Below are positions 16,764 through 25,453 of a stretch of 64,000 bases of DNA, one piece after another. Position 1 is the first letter of the stretch. Every line of letters begins with the position of its first letter. The position numbers and the translations under genes are program-made. Location of the stretch: positions 1,240,001 to 1,304,000 of the forward strand of contig NZ_CP026514.1 in NCBI RefSeq assembly GCF_002953935.1, written 5' to 3'. The notes under the pieces are model-generated. The model saw only the letters and a program-made list of their open reading frames with translations, made no database searches and was not told the DNA's origin. The stretch comes from Arthrobacter sp. PGP41 (GTDB lineage Bacteria > Actinomycetota > Actinomycetes > Actinomycetales > Micrococcaceae).

Positions 16764-17002
16764 CATATCCGGTTAATCACGAGTTCACAGTCCCGCAACA
16801 GGAATCGCCGCGTAATGGATGCGGAAATTAGTTGGCGGGGATTTACGTTATATCCATCAGCAGGCAAAACCGCCGGCTGATCGGGGAGGCCAGTACATGG
16901 AGCGAAACATCGCACCGGTTGTATGGGAGGCCGGACCCGGCCTCGTGGCCGAGCCGCCTCACCAATAACAATTCCGGGCTGGCGCCCGGGGCTGGAGTCG
17001 AT
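16764..17002 (+). promoter_or_regulatory. phoH upstream region
   Basis: The 239 bp hold an inverted repeat ATCAGC (16856-16861)/GCTGAT (16876-16881), an AT-richer stretch TTTACGTTATAT (16842-16853) that may include the -10, and the short ORF at 16897-16968. No gene for a PhoAT-like antitoxin of normal length was found. Confidence 0.45.
16897..16968 (+). CDS. Possible 23-residue leader peptide or small protein before phoH
   Basis: ATG 16897 is preceded by a strong ribosome-binding site, GGGGAGG (16883-16889), with 7-nt spacing. The reading frame of 23 codons ([20 protein letters not shown], then PHQ) ends with TAA 34 nt before the phoH GTG. It overlaps a frame that could extend PhoH upstream, but the ribosome-binding site points to this frame. 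No known family was recognised. It could be a leader peptide, a very small antitoxin-like partner, or a chance ORF. Confidence 0.4.
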   Translation: MERNIAPVVWEAGPGLVAEPPHQ

Positions 17003-18418
17003 GTGGCTACTTCTGAACAACTGCCCGAGGTCCTTTCCGACCAGGGAGAGAAAGCTACCTCTCGCGCCACGCGAGCCACCATACAAACCGGTGCGGCAGA
17101 AGATGCTGCGGCCGGTTTTGCTGTCTCCGGAAGGGAAGCCGACATTAACACCTTCGTCATTGACACCTCCGTCCTGCTCTCCGACCCCCGTGCGCTGCTC
17201 CGCTTTGCGGAACACGAGGTGATTGTGCCGGTGGTGGTCATCACGGAACTGGAAGCAAAACGGCACGATCCCGAGCTTGGCTACTTCGCCCGGAAGGCGC
17301 TTCGGCTCCTGGACGACCTTCGGGTCAAACACGGCGGACTCAACCAGCCAATCCCCATCGGCGACGGCGGCTCCCTGATGGTGGAGCTGAACCACATCTC
17401 CTCGGACGTACTTCCGTTGGGATTCCGCAGCGGCGACAACGACAGCCGGATCCTCGCCGTGGCGAAGAACCTCGCCAATGAGGGCCGCAACGTCACCGTG
17501 GTGTCCAAGGACCTACCGATGCGTGTCAAAGCCTCCGCCATGGGCCTCACCGCCGACGAATACCGCAACGAGCTGGTGAAGGATTCAGGCTGGACCGGAA
17601 TTGCCGAAGTTGAGGTCGGCGAACAGGAGATCTCCACGCTGTACGGCCACGAGCCCGTCTTCATCCCCGCGGCCGCCGAGATGCCGGTCAATACCGGGCT
17701 CGTGCTGCTCTCCAACCGCGGTTCCGCCCTGGGCCGGGTGGGCGCAGACAAGCAGGTCCGGCTCGTCAAAGGCGACCGTGATGTGTTCGGGCTCCACGGA
17801 CGGTCCGCGGAGCAGCGGCTGGCCATCGACATGTTGATGGATCCCGCCGTCGGCATCGTCTCCATCGGCGGCAGGGCGGGCACCGGCAAGTCCGCCCTTG
17901 CCTTGTGCGCGGGCCTGGAAGCGGTGCTGGAACGCCGCGAGCACCGCAAGGTCATCGTGTTCCGGCCCCTCTTCGCGGTGGGCGGCCAGGAACTGGGCTA
18001 CCTGCCCGGCTCCGAGTCCGAAAAAATGAACCCTTGGGCGCAGGCCGTGTTCGACACCCTCGGCGCGCTGGTCAGCCAGGAAGTAGTGGAGGAAGTCATG
18101 GACCGCGGCATGCTCGAGGTCATGCCGCTCACCCACATCCGCGGACGCTCCCTCCACGACGCCTTCGTGATCGTCGACGAGGCCCAGTCCCTCGAGAAGA
18201 ACGTCTTGCTCACCGTCATGAGCCGCATGGGCCAGAACTCAAAGGTCGTCCTGACCCACGACGTCGCCCAGCGGGACAACCTCCGCGTCGGACGCCACGA
18301 CGGCATCGCCGCCGTCGTCGAAACCCTGAAAGGACACCCGCTCTTCGGCCACATCACCCTGACCCGCTCCGAACGGTCCCCGATCGCAGCCCTGGTCACC
18401 GAACTCCTCGAAGGCTAA
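17003..18418 (+). CDS. phoH: PIN-PhoH fusion (PhoH2-type RNase/helicase)
   Basis: An N-terminal PIN nuclease domain (acidic residues in [12 protein letters not shown] with Asp54, [19 protein letters not shown]) fused to a PhoH ATPase domain (Walker A GRAGTGKS at 290-297, Walker B FVIVDEAQ). Mycobacterial PhoH2 proteins of this build are ATP-driven RNA-unwinding ribonucleases and act as toxins with PhoAT. At 471 residues this is a full-length PhoH2. GTG 17003 is chosen because a GGAG motif lies 6 nt upstream and the family N-terminus ([13 protein letters not shown]) begins there. The gene ends at repeat element A. Confidence 0.9.
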   Translation: MATSEQLPEVLSDQGEKATSRATRATIQTGAAEDAAAGFAVSGREADINTFVIDTSVLLSDPRALLRFAEHEVIVPVVVITELEAKRHDPELGYFARKALRLLDDLRVKHGGLNQPIPIGDGGSLMVELNHISSDVLPLGFRSGDNDSRILAVAKNLANEGRNVTVVSKDLPMRVKASAMGLTADEYRNELVKDSGWTGIAEVEVGEQEISTLYGHEPVFIPAAAEMPVNTGLVLLSNRGSALGRVGADKQVRLVKGDRDVFGLHGRSAEQRLAIDMLMDPAVGIVSIGGRAGTGKSALALCAGLEAVLERREHRKVIVFRPLFAVGGQELGYLPGSESEKMNPWAQAVFDTLGALVSQEVVEEVMDRGMLEVMPLTHIRGRSLHDAFVIVDEAQSLEKNVLLTVMSRMGQNSKVVLTHDVAQRDNLRVGRHDGIAAVVETLKGHPLFGHITLTRSERSPIAALVTELLEG

Positions 18419-18423
18419 GCGGG

Positions 18424-18504
18424 GGTGCCCGGGTGCCCCTTCCTCTGCGTGCTGGCTCCTTCGTCGCCTTTGACGCAGGCTGCCGGAAGGCGCACCCGGG
18501 CACC
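18424..18504. repeat. Structured intergenic repeat, copy A
   Basis: Outer arms GGTGCCCGGGTGC (18424-18436) and GCACCCGGGCACC (18492-18504) are perfect inverse complements. They continue inward through CCTTCC (18438-18443)/GGAAGG (18485-18490) and CTGCGT/ACGCAG. The core 18444-18484 (TCTGCGTGCTGGCTCCTTCG and on) recurs in inverse orientation at 63949-63987. It lies between the convergent phoH and GNAT genes, 5 bp after the phoH stop, and may serve as a bidirectional terminator. Confidence 0.85.
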
Positions 18505-18515
18505 AAGTCCCGGCA

Positions 18516-19163
18516 CTAGCTGATGTTCAAGTACTTCGCTGCTGCCTCGTGGCCTTCTACCCTGAGGGTCCAGTCGGGGCGTTTGAAGGAGTCCGGGGTG
18601 AGGCGGACGTGCTGGACTGTCTCGACCTGCGTCCCCCAGGCCTTACGCGTGATGCCGTTGGGTTCGTAGCCGAGGGAGCGGGATACGCCGAGGGAGGCTT
18701 CGTTCCAGCCGGCGGCCTCGGACTCGGCTACTTCTGCGCCCAGCCAGTCAAACGCGTAAAGGGCGACGGCGGCACGCATCTCCTTGCCAAAGCCGCGGCC
18801 CTGCATTGACTGCGTGAGCCACGATCCTGTGGTGACCGTCTTGAGCGCCGCAAAATCCTTGGCCCCGACGTCCTGGCAGCCGATGAACTCACCGGCGTGC
18901 CAGATGCCCAGCAGGAGGGTCCACGACTCGGGGGTGCACTCCGCGCGGCAGCGCCAGTGCCATTGCGCCATTCTGGGGCCGAGCTCATGTTCCGGAGCTT
19001 CCGCCCAGGCGGTGCTGAACGGGTTCCTGCCGGGCTCGTGGATGCCGCTGCGGGCGGCGGCCACGGCAGCCGGAAGGTCCTGGTCGAGGACAGGGCGGAG
19101 CTCCAACCGCGGAGTTCTGAGGGTCAGGCCGAAGAGCGGCCATACGGCGTCCAGCGTAGTCAT
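18516..19163 (-). CDS. GNAT family N-acetyltransferase
   Basis: A 215-residue RimJ/RimL-type acetyltransferase: LRTPRLELRPVLDQDLPA near the N-terminus, FIGCQDVGAKDF in the central strand, and the acetyl-CoA loop SMQGRGFGKEMRAAVALYAF, followed by SLGVSRSLGYEPNG. The acceptor is unknown and could be a ribosomal protein or a small amine. ATG 19163, with TAGGCT (19170-19175, minus strand) 6 nt before it, suggests a leaderless mRNA. Confidence 0.85.
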   Translation of the reverse strand: MTTLDAVWPLFGLTLRTPRLELRPVLDQDLPAAVAAARSGIHEPGRNPFSTAWAEAPEHELGPRMAQWHWRCRAECTPESWTLLLGIWHAGEFIGCQDVGAKDFAALKTVTTGSWLTQSMQGRGFGKEMRAAVALYAFDWLGAEVAESEAAGWNEASLGVSRSLGYEPNGITRKAWGTQVETVQHVRLTPDSFKRPDWTLRVEGHEAAAKYLNIS

Positions 19164-19206
19164 CCGCGAAGCCTAGCCGATGAGCCTGCGTGGCGGCCTG
19201 TCACGG

Positions 19207-20001
19207 TCAGGCGGGGACGTCCCAGCTGATGTGGCGGCGGACGTCGGTAAGGTTCATGGACTGGGCAAGGAACAGGTCGTCCAGCATATATTCGTCGACG
19301 GCGATGATCCGCAGCCAGTGCCCGTACTGGTCAGTGCCGGATTCTAGGGAGCGGCTGGAGACGCACACTCCCGTTCCAAGGTCCACCCGGATCCGGGTGC
19401 GGCCCGGCAGGCACAGGGGAGCGGCAGGATCCACGGGGCGATAGGCGGCGGTGGGGGAGACGACGGCCTCGAGCGCGGGCCGGCCCTCATGCTCCCGGCG
19501 GCTGACCTCGTGCACTTCCACGGCGTTGCTGCCGGGGAACTCGAGGGGCACGGGCGCGTTGCCTGCGAGTTCCACCGGGTCCAGGGCGGCGGAGAAGCGT
19601 CCGTTGCCGAAGCCCGGCTCGCCGTAGGCTGCTTCCGGGCGGCGCCGCACCAGGCCCAGGTCGTCGTAGACGGGCGTCACCAGATGGGGCGGGAGGAGCC
19701 AGGATTTCCGGGTGGAGCTGGTGTAAAGGCCGTCTTTGGAATCGTTGATTCCCGTGGTGCTGTGGAGGACCAGTCCTTCCGGGCTTTCGAGGCGGAGTGC
19801 CCCGGGGCGGCGCAGCCAGGCGCGGACAAGCGGAGCAGCAGGACTGGGAGCCTCCGGGAACGGCTCATCCCAGTATTCAAAGCGCAGCGACTGCCACTTC
19901 CAAGGAGAGGACCGGCAGAGGTCCCGGAACATGGCTGCGAGGTCCGTGGAGGCAGCACCACTGTCCGGATCCGGCCGGTGCCGGGATTCCCACGTCGCCA
20001 T
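19207..20001 (-). CDS. Uncharacterised actinobacterial protein
   Basis: 264 residues with no signal peptide or membrane segment and no motif I recognise. It is rich in Trp, Arg and Pro at the N-terminus (FRDLCRSSPWKWQSLRFEYW), with mixed alpha/beta character and a C-terminal acidic stretch (IIAVDEYMLDDLFLAQSM). The composition fits a soluble lipoprotein-like or START-type beta-rich fold, but that is speculation. ATG 20001 is preferred over GTG 20007 because TAAACT (20008-20013, minus strand) lies exactly 6 nt upstream. Divergent from the prepilin-type peptidase gene. Confidence 0.6.
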   Translation of the reverse strand: MATWESRHRPDPDSGAASTDLAAMFRDLCRSSPWKWQSLRFEYWDEPFPEAPSPAAPLVRAWLRRPGALRLESPEGLVLHSTTGINDSKDGLYTSSTRKSWLLPPHLVTPVYDDLGLVRRRPEAAYGEPGFGNGRFSAALDPVELAGNAPVPLEFPGSNAVEVHEVSRREHEGRPALEAVVSPTAAYRPVDPAAPLCLPGRTRIRVDLGTGVCVSSRSLESGTDQYGHWLRIIAVDEYMLDDLFLAQSMNLTDVRRHISWDVPA

Positions 20002-20007
20002 ATCCAC

Positions 20008-20054
20008 AGTTTACGCGCGGCCAGTACTGCCGGAGAGTGGAAATCCAGTAGCAT
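20008..20054. promoter_or_regulatory. Back-to-back leaderless -10 boxes
   Basis: TAAACT on the minus strand (20013-20008) serves the gene starting at 20001. TAGCAT on the plus strand (20049-20054) serves the gene starting at 20061. Each is 6 nt from its start codon. Confidence 0.55.
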
Positions 20055-20060
20055 CCGAGG

Positions 20061-20615
20061 GTGATCCAACGACTGGGCGAACTGTGGCAGCACACCCCGC
20101 TGGCCTTCTGGCTGGTGCTGGCTGCCTGCGCCTACTTCGCAGTGATGGCCGTGCGGCTCACAGTGATTGACGTCCGCCACCACCTCCTGCCAAACCGGAT
20201 TATCTTTCCGTCCTACGCCGTTGCCGGTGTGCTCCTCCTCGCGGCGTCGGCCTTTCCCGGTGCCGGCGCCGGCGGGGCCCCCGATGCCCCCGGATTCGCG
20301 GCAGGCTTGATGGCCCTTCCGCTGCTTCGGGTAGTGGCCGGAGCCGCCATACTGTGGCTCTTCTACTTCGTTCTCCGGGCGGCCTATCCGCCCGGAATGG
20401 GCTTTGGCGACGTGAAACTGGCAGGAGTCCTGGGAATGTACCTCGGCTACCTCGGCTGGGGCCACCTGTTTGCCGGTACCTTCCTGGCCTTCCTGCTGGG
20501 CGGCGTGTGGTCCATCGTGCTCCTGGCTGCACGCAGGGGGACATTGAAATCCTCCATCCCCTTCGGGCCGTTTATGCTCGCCGGAGCTGCTGCGGCCATG
20601 CTGCTTCCGGCCTGA
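20061..20615 (+). CDS. A24 family prepilin-type peptidase
   Basis: An aspartyl membrane peptidase of 184 residues with about five hydrophobic segments. The two catalytic aspartates lie in TVIDVRHHLLPNRI (first) and GMGFGDVKLAG (second, the GxGD motif). There is no N-terminal methylase domain, so it is of the short TadV/CpaA-like class that processes type IV or Tad pilins. No pilus genes are in the window. GTG start, 6 nt after TAGCAT (20049-20054). Confidence 0.88.
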   Translation: MIQRLGELWQHTPLAFWLVLAACAYFAVMAVRLTVIDVRHHLLPNRIIFPSYAVAGVLLLAASAFPGAGAGGAPDAPGFAAGLMALPLLRVVAGAAILWLFYFVLRAAYPPGMGFGDVKLAGVLGMYLGYLGWGHLFAGTFLAFLLGGVWSIVLLAARRGTLKSSIPFGPFMLAGAAAAMLLPA

Positions 20616-20687
20616 TCCCCCCGCAGCGGGGGACCGGGGACTGCTTCCGGCAGGCAAACGGGGAAAGCACTTCGGTAGGCTGGCGGC

Positions 20688-21158
20688 ATGCCAGCGCCTG
20701 ACTACGTCCTGAAGCTCCGTAAGAAAATCGGCAATGATCCGCTGTGGGTTCCGGGCGTCCGCGGCGTGGTGGTGGACGCACTGGGGCGCGTCCTGCTCGC
20801 GCAGCGGGCGGACAACAGGCAATGGGCTTTGGTCAGCGGGATGCTGGAACCCGGGGAGCAGCCGGCACATGGCCTGGTGCGGGGGATCTTTGAGGAAACG
20901 GCAGTTGTGGCCGAACCCGAGCGAGTGGTCTCCGTGGGGGCTGTTGGGCCCTTCACCTACCCGAACGGTGACGTGTGCGAGTTCCTTGATGTGGTGTTCC
21001 TCTGCCGCTACGTTTCAAGAACTGCCCGGGTGAATGACGACGAATCCCTGGCCGTCGGGTGGTTCGGCGTTGATGAGTTGCCTGAGCTCATGGCCGGCCA
21101 CCTCACCAGCATCCACCGTGCCCTGGCTCCGGCCGAAGCAGCCCACTTCGAACCCTGA
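20688..21158 (+). CDS. Nudix hydrolase
   Basis: A 156-residue Nudix domain protein that should hydrolyse a nucleoside diphosphate linked to another moiety. The Nudix box reads GMLEPGEQPAHGLVRGIFEE. Compared with GX5EX7REUXEEXGU, the glutamate after Arg is replaced by Gly and the final Gly by Ala, while the metal-binding EE is kept. The DNADD substrate class cannot be told from sequence. ATG start, 6 nt after TAGGCT (20676-20681), so probably leaderless. Ends at a terminator facing fumC. Confidence 0.85.
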   Translation: MPAPDYVLKLRKKIGNDPLWVPGVRGVVVDALGRVLLAQRADNRQWALVSGMLEPGEQPAHGLVRGIFEETAVVAEPERVVSVGAVGPFTYPNGDVCEFLDVVFLCRYVSRTARVNDDESLAVGWFGVDELPELMAGHLTSIHRALAPAEAAHFEP

Positions 21159-21210
21159 GCCCTGCCCCCTGCGCCTTCGCGGGAAATCCCAGCGCCCGCA
21201 GAGGAGCTTA

Positions 21211-21259
21211 ACGACGCCGGCCGCCCGCCTTCGCAGGGAAGGTGGGCGGCCGCCGTCGT
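21211..21259. terminator. Bidirectional terminator between Nudix gene and fumC
   Basis: Arms 21211-21231 (ACGACGCCGGCCGCCCGCCT...) and 21239-21259 pair at 19 of 21 positions around a 7-nt loop. Confidence 0.82.
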
Positions 21260-21298
21260 GCTTGTCCCTTGCCAGGCGGGCCTGGCTGGGAAGGGGAC

Positions 21299-22726
21299 CT
21301 ACGCCTTGTGGGCCGGAGCCGTCATGGTGGTGACGTCCAGTGCCCTGTCAAGGTCCGCTTCGGAGACCTTGCCCTCGCCGTCACCGACGAAGCCGAGCTT
21401 CTCGGTGGCCTGGCGTACGGTCAGGCCCTCAGCCACGGCCGTCTTGGCGATCTTGGCGGCGTTCTCGTAGCCGATGTACTTGTTCAGCGGGGTCACGATG
21501 GACGGGGACGCCTCGGCCAGGAAGCGGGCCCGCTCCACGTTCGCGGTGATGCCGTCAATCATCTTGTCCGCCATGACGCGGCTGGTGTTTGCGAGCAGGC
21601 GGATGGATTCCAGCAGGTTGGACGCCATGACCGGGATGCCGACGTTAAGCTCGAAGGCGCCGTTGGTGCCGGACCAGGCGATGGCGGTGTCGTTGCCGAT
21701 GACCTGTGCGGCCACCATGATGGATGCCTCGCAGATGACCGGGTTGACCTTGCCCGGCATGATCGAGGAACCCGGCTGCAGGTCGGGGATGGCGATTTCG
21801 CCAAGGCCTGTGTTGGGGCCCGAGCCCATCCAGCGGAGATCGTTGTTGATCTTCATGAACGAGATGGCGATGTTGCGCAGCTGGCTGGACGCCTCGATGA
21901 GGCCGTCGCGGTTGGCCTGGGCCTCGAAGTGGTCGCGGGCCTCAGTCAGGGGAAGCCCCGTGTCGGTTGCCAGCAGTTCGATGACGCGCTCCGGGAACCC
22001 GGCCGGGGTGTTGATGCCGGTGCCCACCGCTGTGCCGCCGAGCGGAACCTCGGCGACGCGGGGGAGGGACGCGTTGATGCGTTCGATGCCGTAGCGGACC
22101 TGCGCGGCGTAGCCGCCGAACTCCTGGCCGAGCATCACCGGGGTGGCGTCCATCAGGTGGGTGCGGCCGGACTTGACCACGTCCTTGAACTCAACAGCCT
22201 TGCGCTCCAGCGACTCCGCCAGGTAGCCGAGGGCCGGGATGAGGTCGTTGATCAGGGCCGAGGTGGCAGCAACGTGGACCGATGTGGGGAAGACGTCGTT
22301 GGAGGACTGGGAGGCGTTGACGTGGTCGTTCGGGTGGACAACCTTGTCGCTGCCGGCGGCCTTGAGGGCACGCGAGGCAAGCTCGGCGATGACCTCGTTG
22401 GTGTTCATGTTCGAGGACGTGCCGGAGCCCGTCTGGAAGACGTCGATGGGGAAGTCGCCGTCATACTTGCCGGCGGCCACCTCATCGGCTGCATCTGCGA
22501 TCGCCTTGGCCAGCTCGCCGTCGAGCACACCCAGCTCAGCGTTGGCCTGGGCGGCAGCCTTCTTGACCCGGGCCAGTGCTTCAATGTGCGCACGTTCCAG
22601 GGTCTTGCCGGAAATGGGGAAGTTCTCCACTGCCCGCTGCGTCTGCGCGCGGTACAGTGCGTTCACGGGGACGCGGACTTCGCCCATCGTGTCATGTTCA
22701 ATGCGGAACTCTTCAGTGGAAGTCAT
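21299..22726 (-). CDS. fumC: Class II fumarate hydratase FumC
   Basis: Interconverts fumarate and L-malate in the TCA cycle without an iron-sulfur cluster. The 475 residues include [51 protein letters not shown] with the catalytic His, and the superfamily signature [14 protein letters not shown] 22726, with TAAGCT (22733-22738, minus strand) 6 nt upstream, indicates a leaderless transcript. Followed upstream by a separately promoted carbonic anhydrase. A fum gene near glpX is also found in mycobacteria. Confidence 0.95.
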   Translation of the reverse strand: MTSTEEFRIEHDTMGEVRVPVNALYRAQTQRAVENFPISGKTLERAHIEALARVKKAAAQANAELGVLDGELAKAIADAADEVAAGKYDGDFPIDVFQTGSGTSSNMNTNEVIAELASRALKAAGSDKVVHPNDHVNASQSSNDVFPTSVHVAATSALINDLIPALGYLAESLERKAVEFKDVVKSGRTHLMDATPVMLGQEFGGYAAQVRYGIERINASLPRVAEVPLGGTAVGTGINTPAGFPERVIELLATDTGLPLTEARDHFEAQANRDGLIEASSQLRNIAISFMKINNDLRWMGSGPNTGLGEIAIPDLQPGSSIMPGKVNPVICEASIMVAAQVIGNDTAIAWSGTNGAFELNVGIPVMASNLLESIRLLANTSRVMADKMIDGITANVERARFLAEASPSIVTPLNKYIGYENAAKIAKTAVAEGLTVRQATEKLGFVGDGEGKVSEADLDRALDVTTMTAPAHKA

Positions 22727-22813
22727 GGGGCTAGCTTAGGACGCACGGGCGCCGCACCGAAAACCGTGAACTGCTTGCTACAGGCCTACGGCCGCGGCAG
22801 TTTTGGGAAGCTC

Positions 22814-23428
22814 CTAGTGCTCGCCGATTCCGGAAACAAGGTTGGCGCGGCCTTCGGCCAGGCTGTACGAGAGGCCGATCACCGCGGTCTTGCCGGAGCC
22901 GATTGCGTCGGAAATCACACGGGAGCTGTCCACGAGGCGCTGCGACGTCTGCTTGACGTGTTCCACCACCATGTCATTGACTTCGGTTTCCTCATTGCGG
23001 AGGGAGGTGAGGACCGACGGCGTAATCCGTTCCACCAGGTCCCGGATGAAACCTGTCGGCATCTCTCCGGTTTCCACTGCGGATTTGGTGGCGCTGACGG
23101 CGCCGCAGCTGTCGTGCCCCAGGATCACGATCAAGGGCACCCCCAGCACTGCCACGCTGTATTCCAGCGAGCCCAGGACGGCGTCGTCAATGACCTGGCC
23201 GGCCGTCCTGACGACAAAGACGTCGCCGAGGCCCACATCGAAGATGATCTCTGCGGCGAGCCGCGAGTCGGAGCAACCGAAGATGACGGCGAAGGGGTGC
23301 TGGTTCTCCACGAGGGATGACCGGCGTGACGCATCCTGGTTGGGGTGCGAGGTCTCACCGTTAACGAATCGTTCATTGCCTTCGCGCAGACGGCGCCAGG
23401 CGAGTGCAGGAGTCAGGTAGGTAGCCAC
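22814..23428 (-). CDS. Beta-class carbonic anhydrase
   Basis: Hydrates CO2 to bicarbonate. The zinc ligands are visible: Cys52 and the Asp54/Arg56 dyad in CSDSR (52-56), His105 and Cys108 in GHDSCGA. The 204 residues are normal for the family. GTG start at 23428, with TAAGGT (23435-23440, minus strand) 6 nt upstream. It could supply bicarbonate for carboxylases; no partner transporter is adjacent. Confidence 0.92.
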   Translation of the reverse strand: MATYLTPALAWRRLREGNERFVNGETSHPNQDASRRSSLVENQHPFAVIFGCSDSRLAAEIIFDVGLGDVFVVRTAGQVIDDAVLGSLEYSVAVLGVPLIVILGHDSCGAVSATKSAVETGEMPTGFIRDLVERITPSVLTSLRNEETEVNDMVVEHVKQTSQRLVDSSRVISDAIGSGKTAVIGLSYSLAEGRANLVSGIGEH

Positions 23429-23437
23429 GCGCCTACC

Positions 23438-24127
23438 TTACGGCGCGGCGGGCGCAGAGGGTGAAACTGTGACAGCCGGGTTGCTTTCCATGGATCTGAC
23501 GACGGCGTCCGCCAGCGCGGCGATCTCGTCCAGTTGGGCCTCCCCGGACAGGACAACGGTGGTGCCGCGGTAGTCCAGCACCAGGGACTTACCGCCCTTG
23601 CCGGTGTCCCGAAGCTGCCATTCCTGCCCGCCGGCGTTCCGGGAGCCGGTGACCGGCGCGTTCCTGGTTTGCTGAAGAAGCCAGGTGGGGTTGGCGCTCC
23701 TGGTCTGGACCAGGCTGATGAAGGACTCCCTGGGCGTCAGGTAGCCGACTTCCCAGGTGGGGACGCCGCTGCCGGTTCCGGCTTCCCACCGGGCGTAGTT
23801 CGGCCGGAAAGTGTTGCCGGTGTCCGGGGCTGCAGGTGTGAATCCCGCCACATCCGCGGCGTTGCGTGCGGTGGCTCCCACATCGATGTTCGGACGGTAG
23901 CCCTCGCTTTTGGGCAGCGGATTCATGAGGATGATGGGCAGGAACGCCGCGATGCTCACCACCAGGGCGATGACCATTCCAATCACCGAGGCGTTGGCGC
24001 GCTTGGCGGCTGCCGCCGGAATGACAGGCTTAACCTGCCCCTGTCCTGCCGTGGCGCCGGGTCCGTTGCTGCCTCCGGATCCGTGCGGCTCGGGACTGGG
24101 AGTGGTCTTTTCCTGCATGTCATTCAC
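23438..24127 (-). CDS. DUF4245 membrane-anchored protein
   Basis: 229 residues: a Gly/Pro/Ser-rich cytoplasmic tail, one transmembrane helix (about residues 48-68, VIGMVIALVVSIAAFLPIIL), then an exported domain with the DUF4245 pattern (GYRPNIDVGATARNAADVAG, WEVGYLTPRESFISLVQT, LRDTGKGGKSLVLDYRGTTV). The function is unknown. DUF4245 genes typically flank glpX in actinobacteria, as here. GTG 24127 is chosen because a GACTAT box lies 6 nt upstream (24134-24139, minus strand); ATG 24118 is an alternative. Confidence 0.8.
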   Translation of the reverse strand: MNDMQEKTTPSPEPHGSGGSNGPGATAGQGQVKPVIPAAAAKRANASVIGMVIALVVSIAAFLPIILMNPLPKSEGYRPNIDVGATARNAADVAGFTPAAPDTGNTFRPNYARWEAGTGSGVPTWEVGYLTPRESFISLVQTRSANPTWLLQQTRNAPVTGSRNAGGQEWQLRDTGKGGKSLVLDYRGTTVVLSGEAQLDEIAALADAVVRSMESNPAVTVSPSAPAAP

Positions 24128-24327
24128 ACCTCTATAGTCGCCCATGCCGGCGGTCAACTTCCATTTGGCCGGCGCCGGCTCCGCGGCGCAGCTCCCGGCA
24201 CATTGCGGTGTTGCGTCATCCGCCGCCCCGTGGGCGGTGCCGCGACTATGATCGGTAGCAGAGGAATCACCGCCCTGCCGCACCGGCCGGGCGGGTTCAA
24301 TGATCGCCACTCGAAGAAGAGGTTCAC

Positions 24328-25365
24328 GTGTCACCAGCGTCCATGACCCAGAAGTACTCCACGCTCTCCCCGTCCCTTGCAGTGGGTAACGATGAGCCGG
24401 ACCGCAACCTTGCCCTCGAGCTTGTCCGCGTCACCGAGGCGGCAGCCATCGCCGGCGGTCACTGGGTTGGTTTCGGCGACAAGAACAAGGCTGACGGCGC
24501 TGCCGTTGACGCCATGCGCTCCTTCCTGCAGACCGTCCACTTCAACGGTGTCGTGGTCATCGGTGAAGGCGAAAAAGACGAAGCCCCCATGCTGTTCAAC
24601 GGCGAACGCGTCGGCGACGGTACGGGGCCCGAATGCGATGTTGCCGTCGATCCCATCGATGGAACCAGGCTGACTGCACTGGGCATCAACAACGCCCTTG
24701 CCGTCCTGGCAGTAGCCGAGCGCGGCTCCATGTTCGACCCCTCCGCCGTGTTCTACATGGAGAAGCTCGTCACGGGTCCGGAAGCCGCTGACATGGTGGA
24801 CCTCCGCCTCCCGGTCAAGCAGAACCTGCACCTGATCGCGAAGGCCAAGGGCGTCAAGGTCAACCAGCTCAACGTCATGATCCTCGACCGTGACCGCCAC
24901 AAGCCGCTGGTGGAGGAAATCCGCGAGGCAGGCGCGCGCACCAAGTTCATCATGGACGGCGATGTGGCAGGCGCCATCGCAGCTGCCCGCTCGGGAACCG
25001 GCGTCGACGCGCTGATGGGCATTGGCGGCACCCCGGAGGGCATCGTTGCGGCCTGCGCCATCAAGTCCCTCGGCGGCGTGATCCAGGGCCGCCTGTGGCC
25101 CACCAGCGACGAAGAAAAGCAGAAGGCCATCGATGCCGGCCACGACCTCGAACGGGTCCTGTCCACCAACGACCTCGTCTCCAGTGACAACTGCTACTTT
25201 GCCGCCACCGGCATCACCGACGGCGACCTCCTCAAGGGAGTGCGCTATTCCAAGGACAAGGTCCTTACCCAGTCCATCGTGATGCGTTCCAAATCCGGCA
25301 CCATCCGCTTCGTTGACGGCGAGCACCGGGCCGACAAGTGGGAAGGTTACGCCCGCAAGAGCTGA
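24328..25365 (+). CDS. glpX: Class II fructose-1,6-bisphosphatase GlpX
   Basis: Dephosphorylates fructose-1,6-bisphosphate, the key step of gluconeogenesis. The 345 residues carry the GlpX metal site (VVVIGEGEKDEAPMLFNGE and DPIDGTRLTALG) and GIGGTPEGIVAACAIK. In most actinobacteria GlpX is the only such phosphatase, so it is probably essential for growth on non-sugar carbon. GTG 24328 follows AAGAGG by 6 nt; ATG 24343 is a weaker choice. A TATGAT at 24247-24252 may be its -10. Divergent from the DUF4245 gene and closed by a terminator. Confidence 0.94.
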   Translation: MSPASMTQKYSTLSPSLAVGNDEPDRNLALELVRVTEAAAIAGGHWVGFGDKNKADGAAVDAMRSFLQTVHFNGVVVIGEGEKDEAPMLFNGERVGDGTGPECDVAVDPIDGTRLTALGINNALAVLAVAERGSMFDPSAVFYMEKLVTGPEAADMVDLRLPVKQNLHLIAKAKGVKVNQLNVMILDRDRHKPLVEEIREAGARTKFIMDGDVAGAIAAARSGTGVDALMGIGGTPEGIVAACAIKSLGGVIQGRLWPTSDEEKQKAIDAGHDLERVLSTNDLVSSDNCYFAATGITDGDLLKGVRYSKDKVLTQSIVMRSKSGTIRFVDGEHRADKWEGYARKS

Positions 25366-25383
25366 CCCGGCCGCGTTGAGATT

Positions 25384-25422
25384 CCAGGCCCCCGGAGCGC
25401 GCACCGCGTTCCGGGGGCCTGG
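25384..25422 (+). terminator. Terminator after glpX
   Basis: CCAGGCCCCCGGA (25384-25396) and TCCGGGGGCCTGG (25410-25422) pair perfectly, followed by CGTTTT. Confidence 0.88.
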
Positions 25423-25453
25423 CGTTTTAAGCCGTTGGTATAGGGTTGAAGCC

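Noticed and set aside
16832..17002. N-terminal extension of PhoH by 57 codons, or a PhoAT-type antitoxin in this stretch
   Set aside because: The extension lacks family similarity, and the only strong ribosome-binding site serves a different, much shorter frame.
21242..23320. A 692-codon open frame on the plus strand opposite fumC and carbonic anhydrase
   Set aside because: It is the mirror of two well-supported genes in GC-rich DNA, with Gly/Ala/His-rich sequence lacking any domain and no plausible ribosome-binding site.
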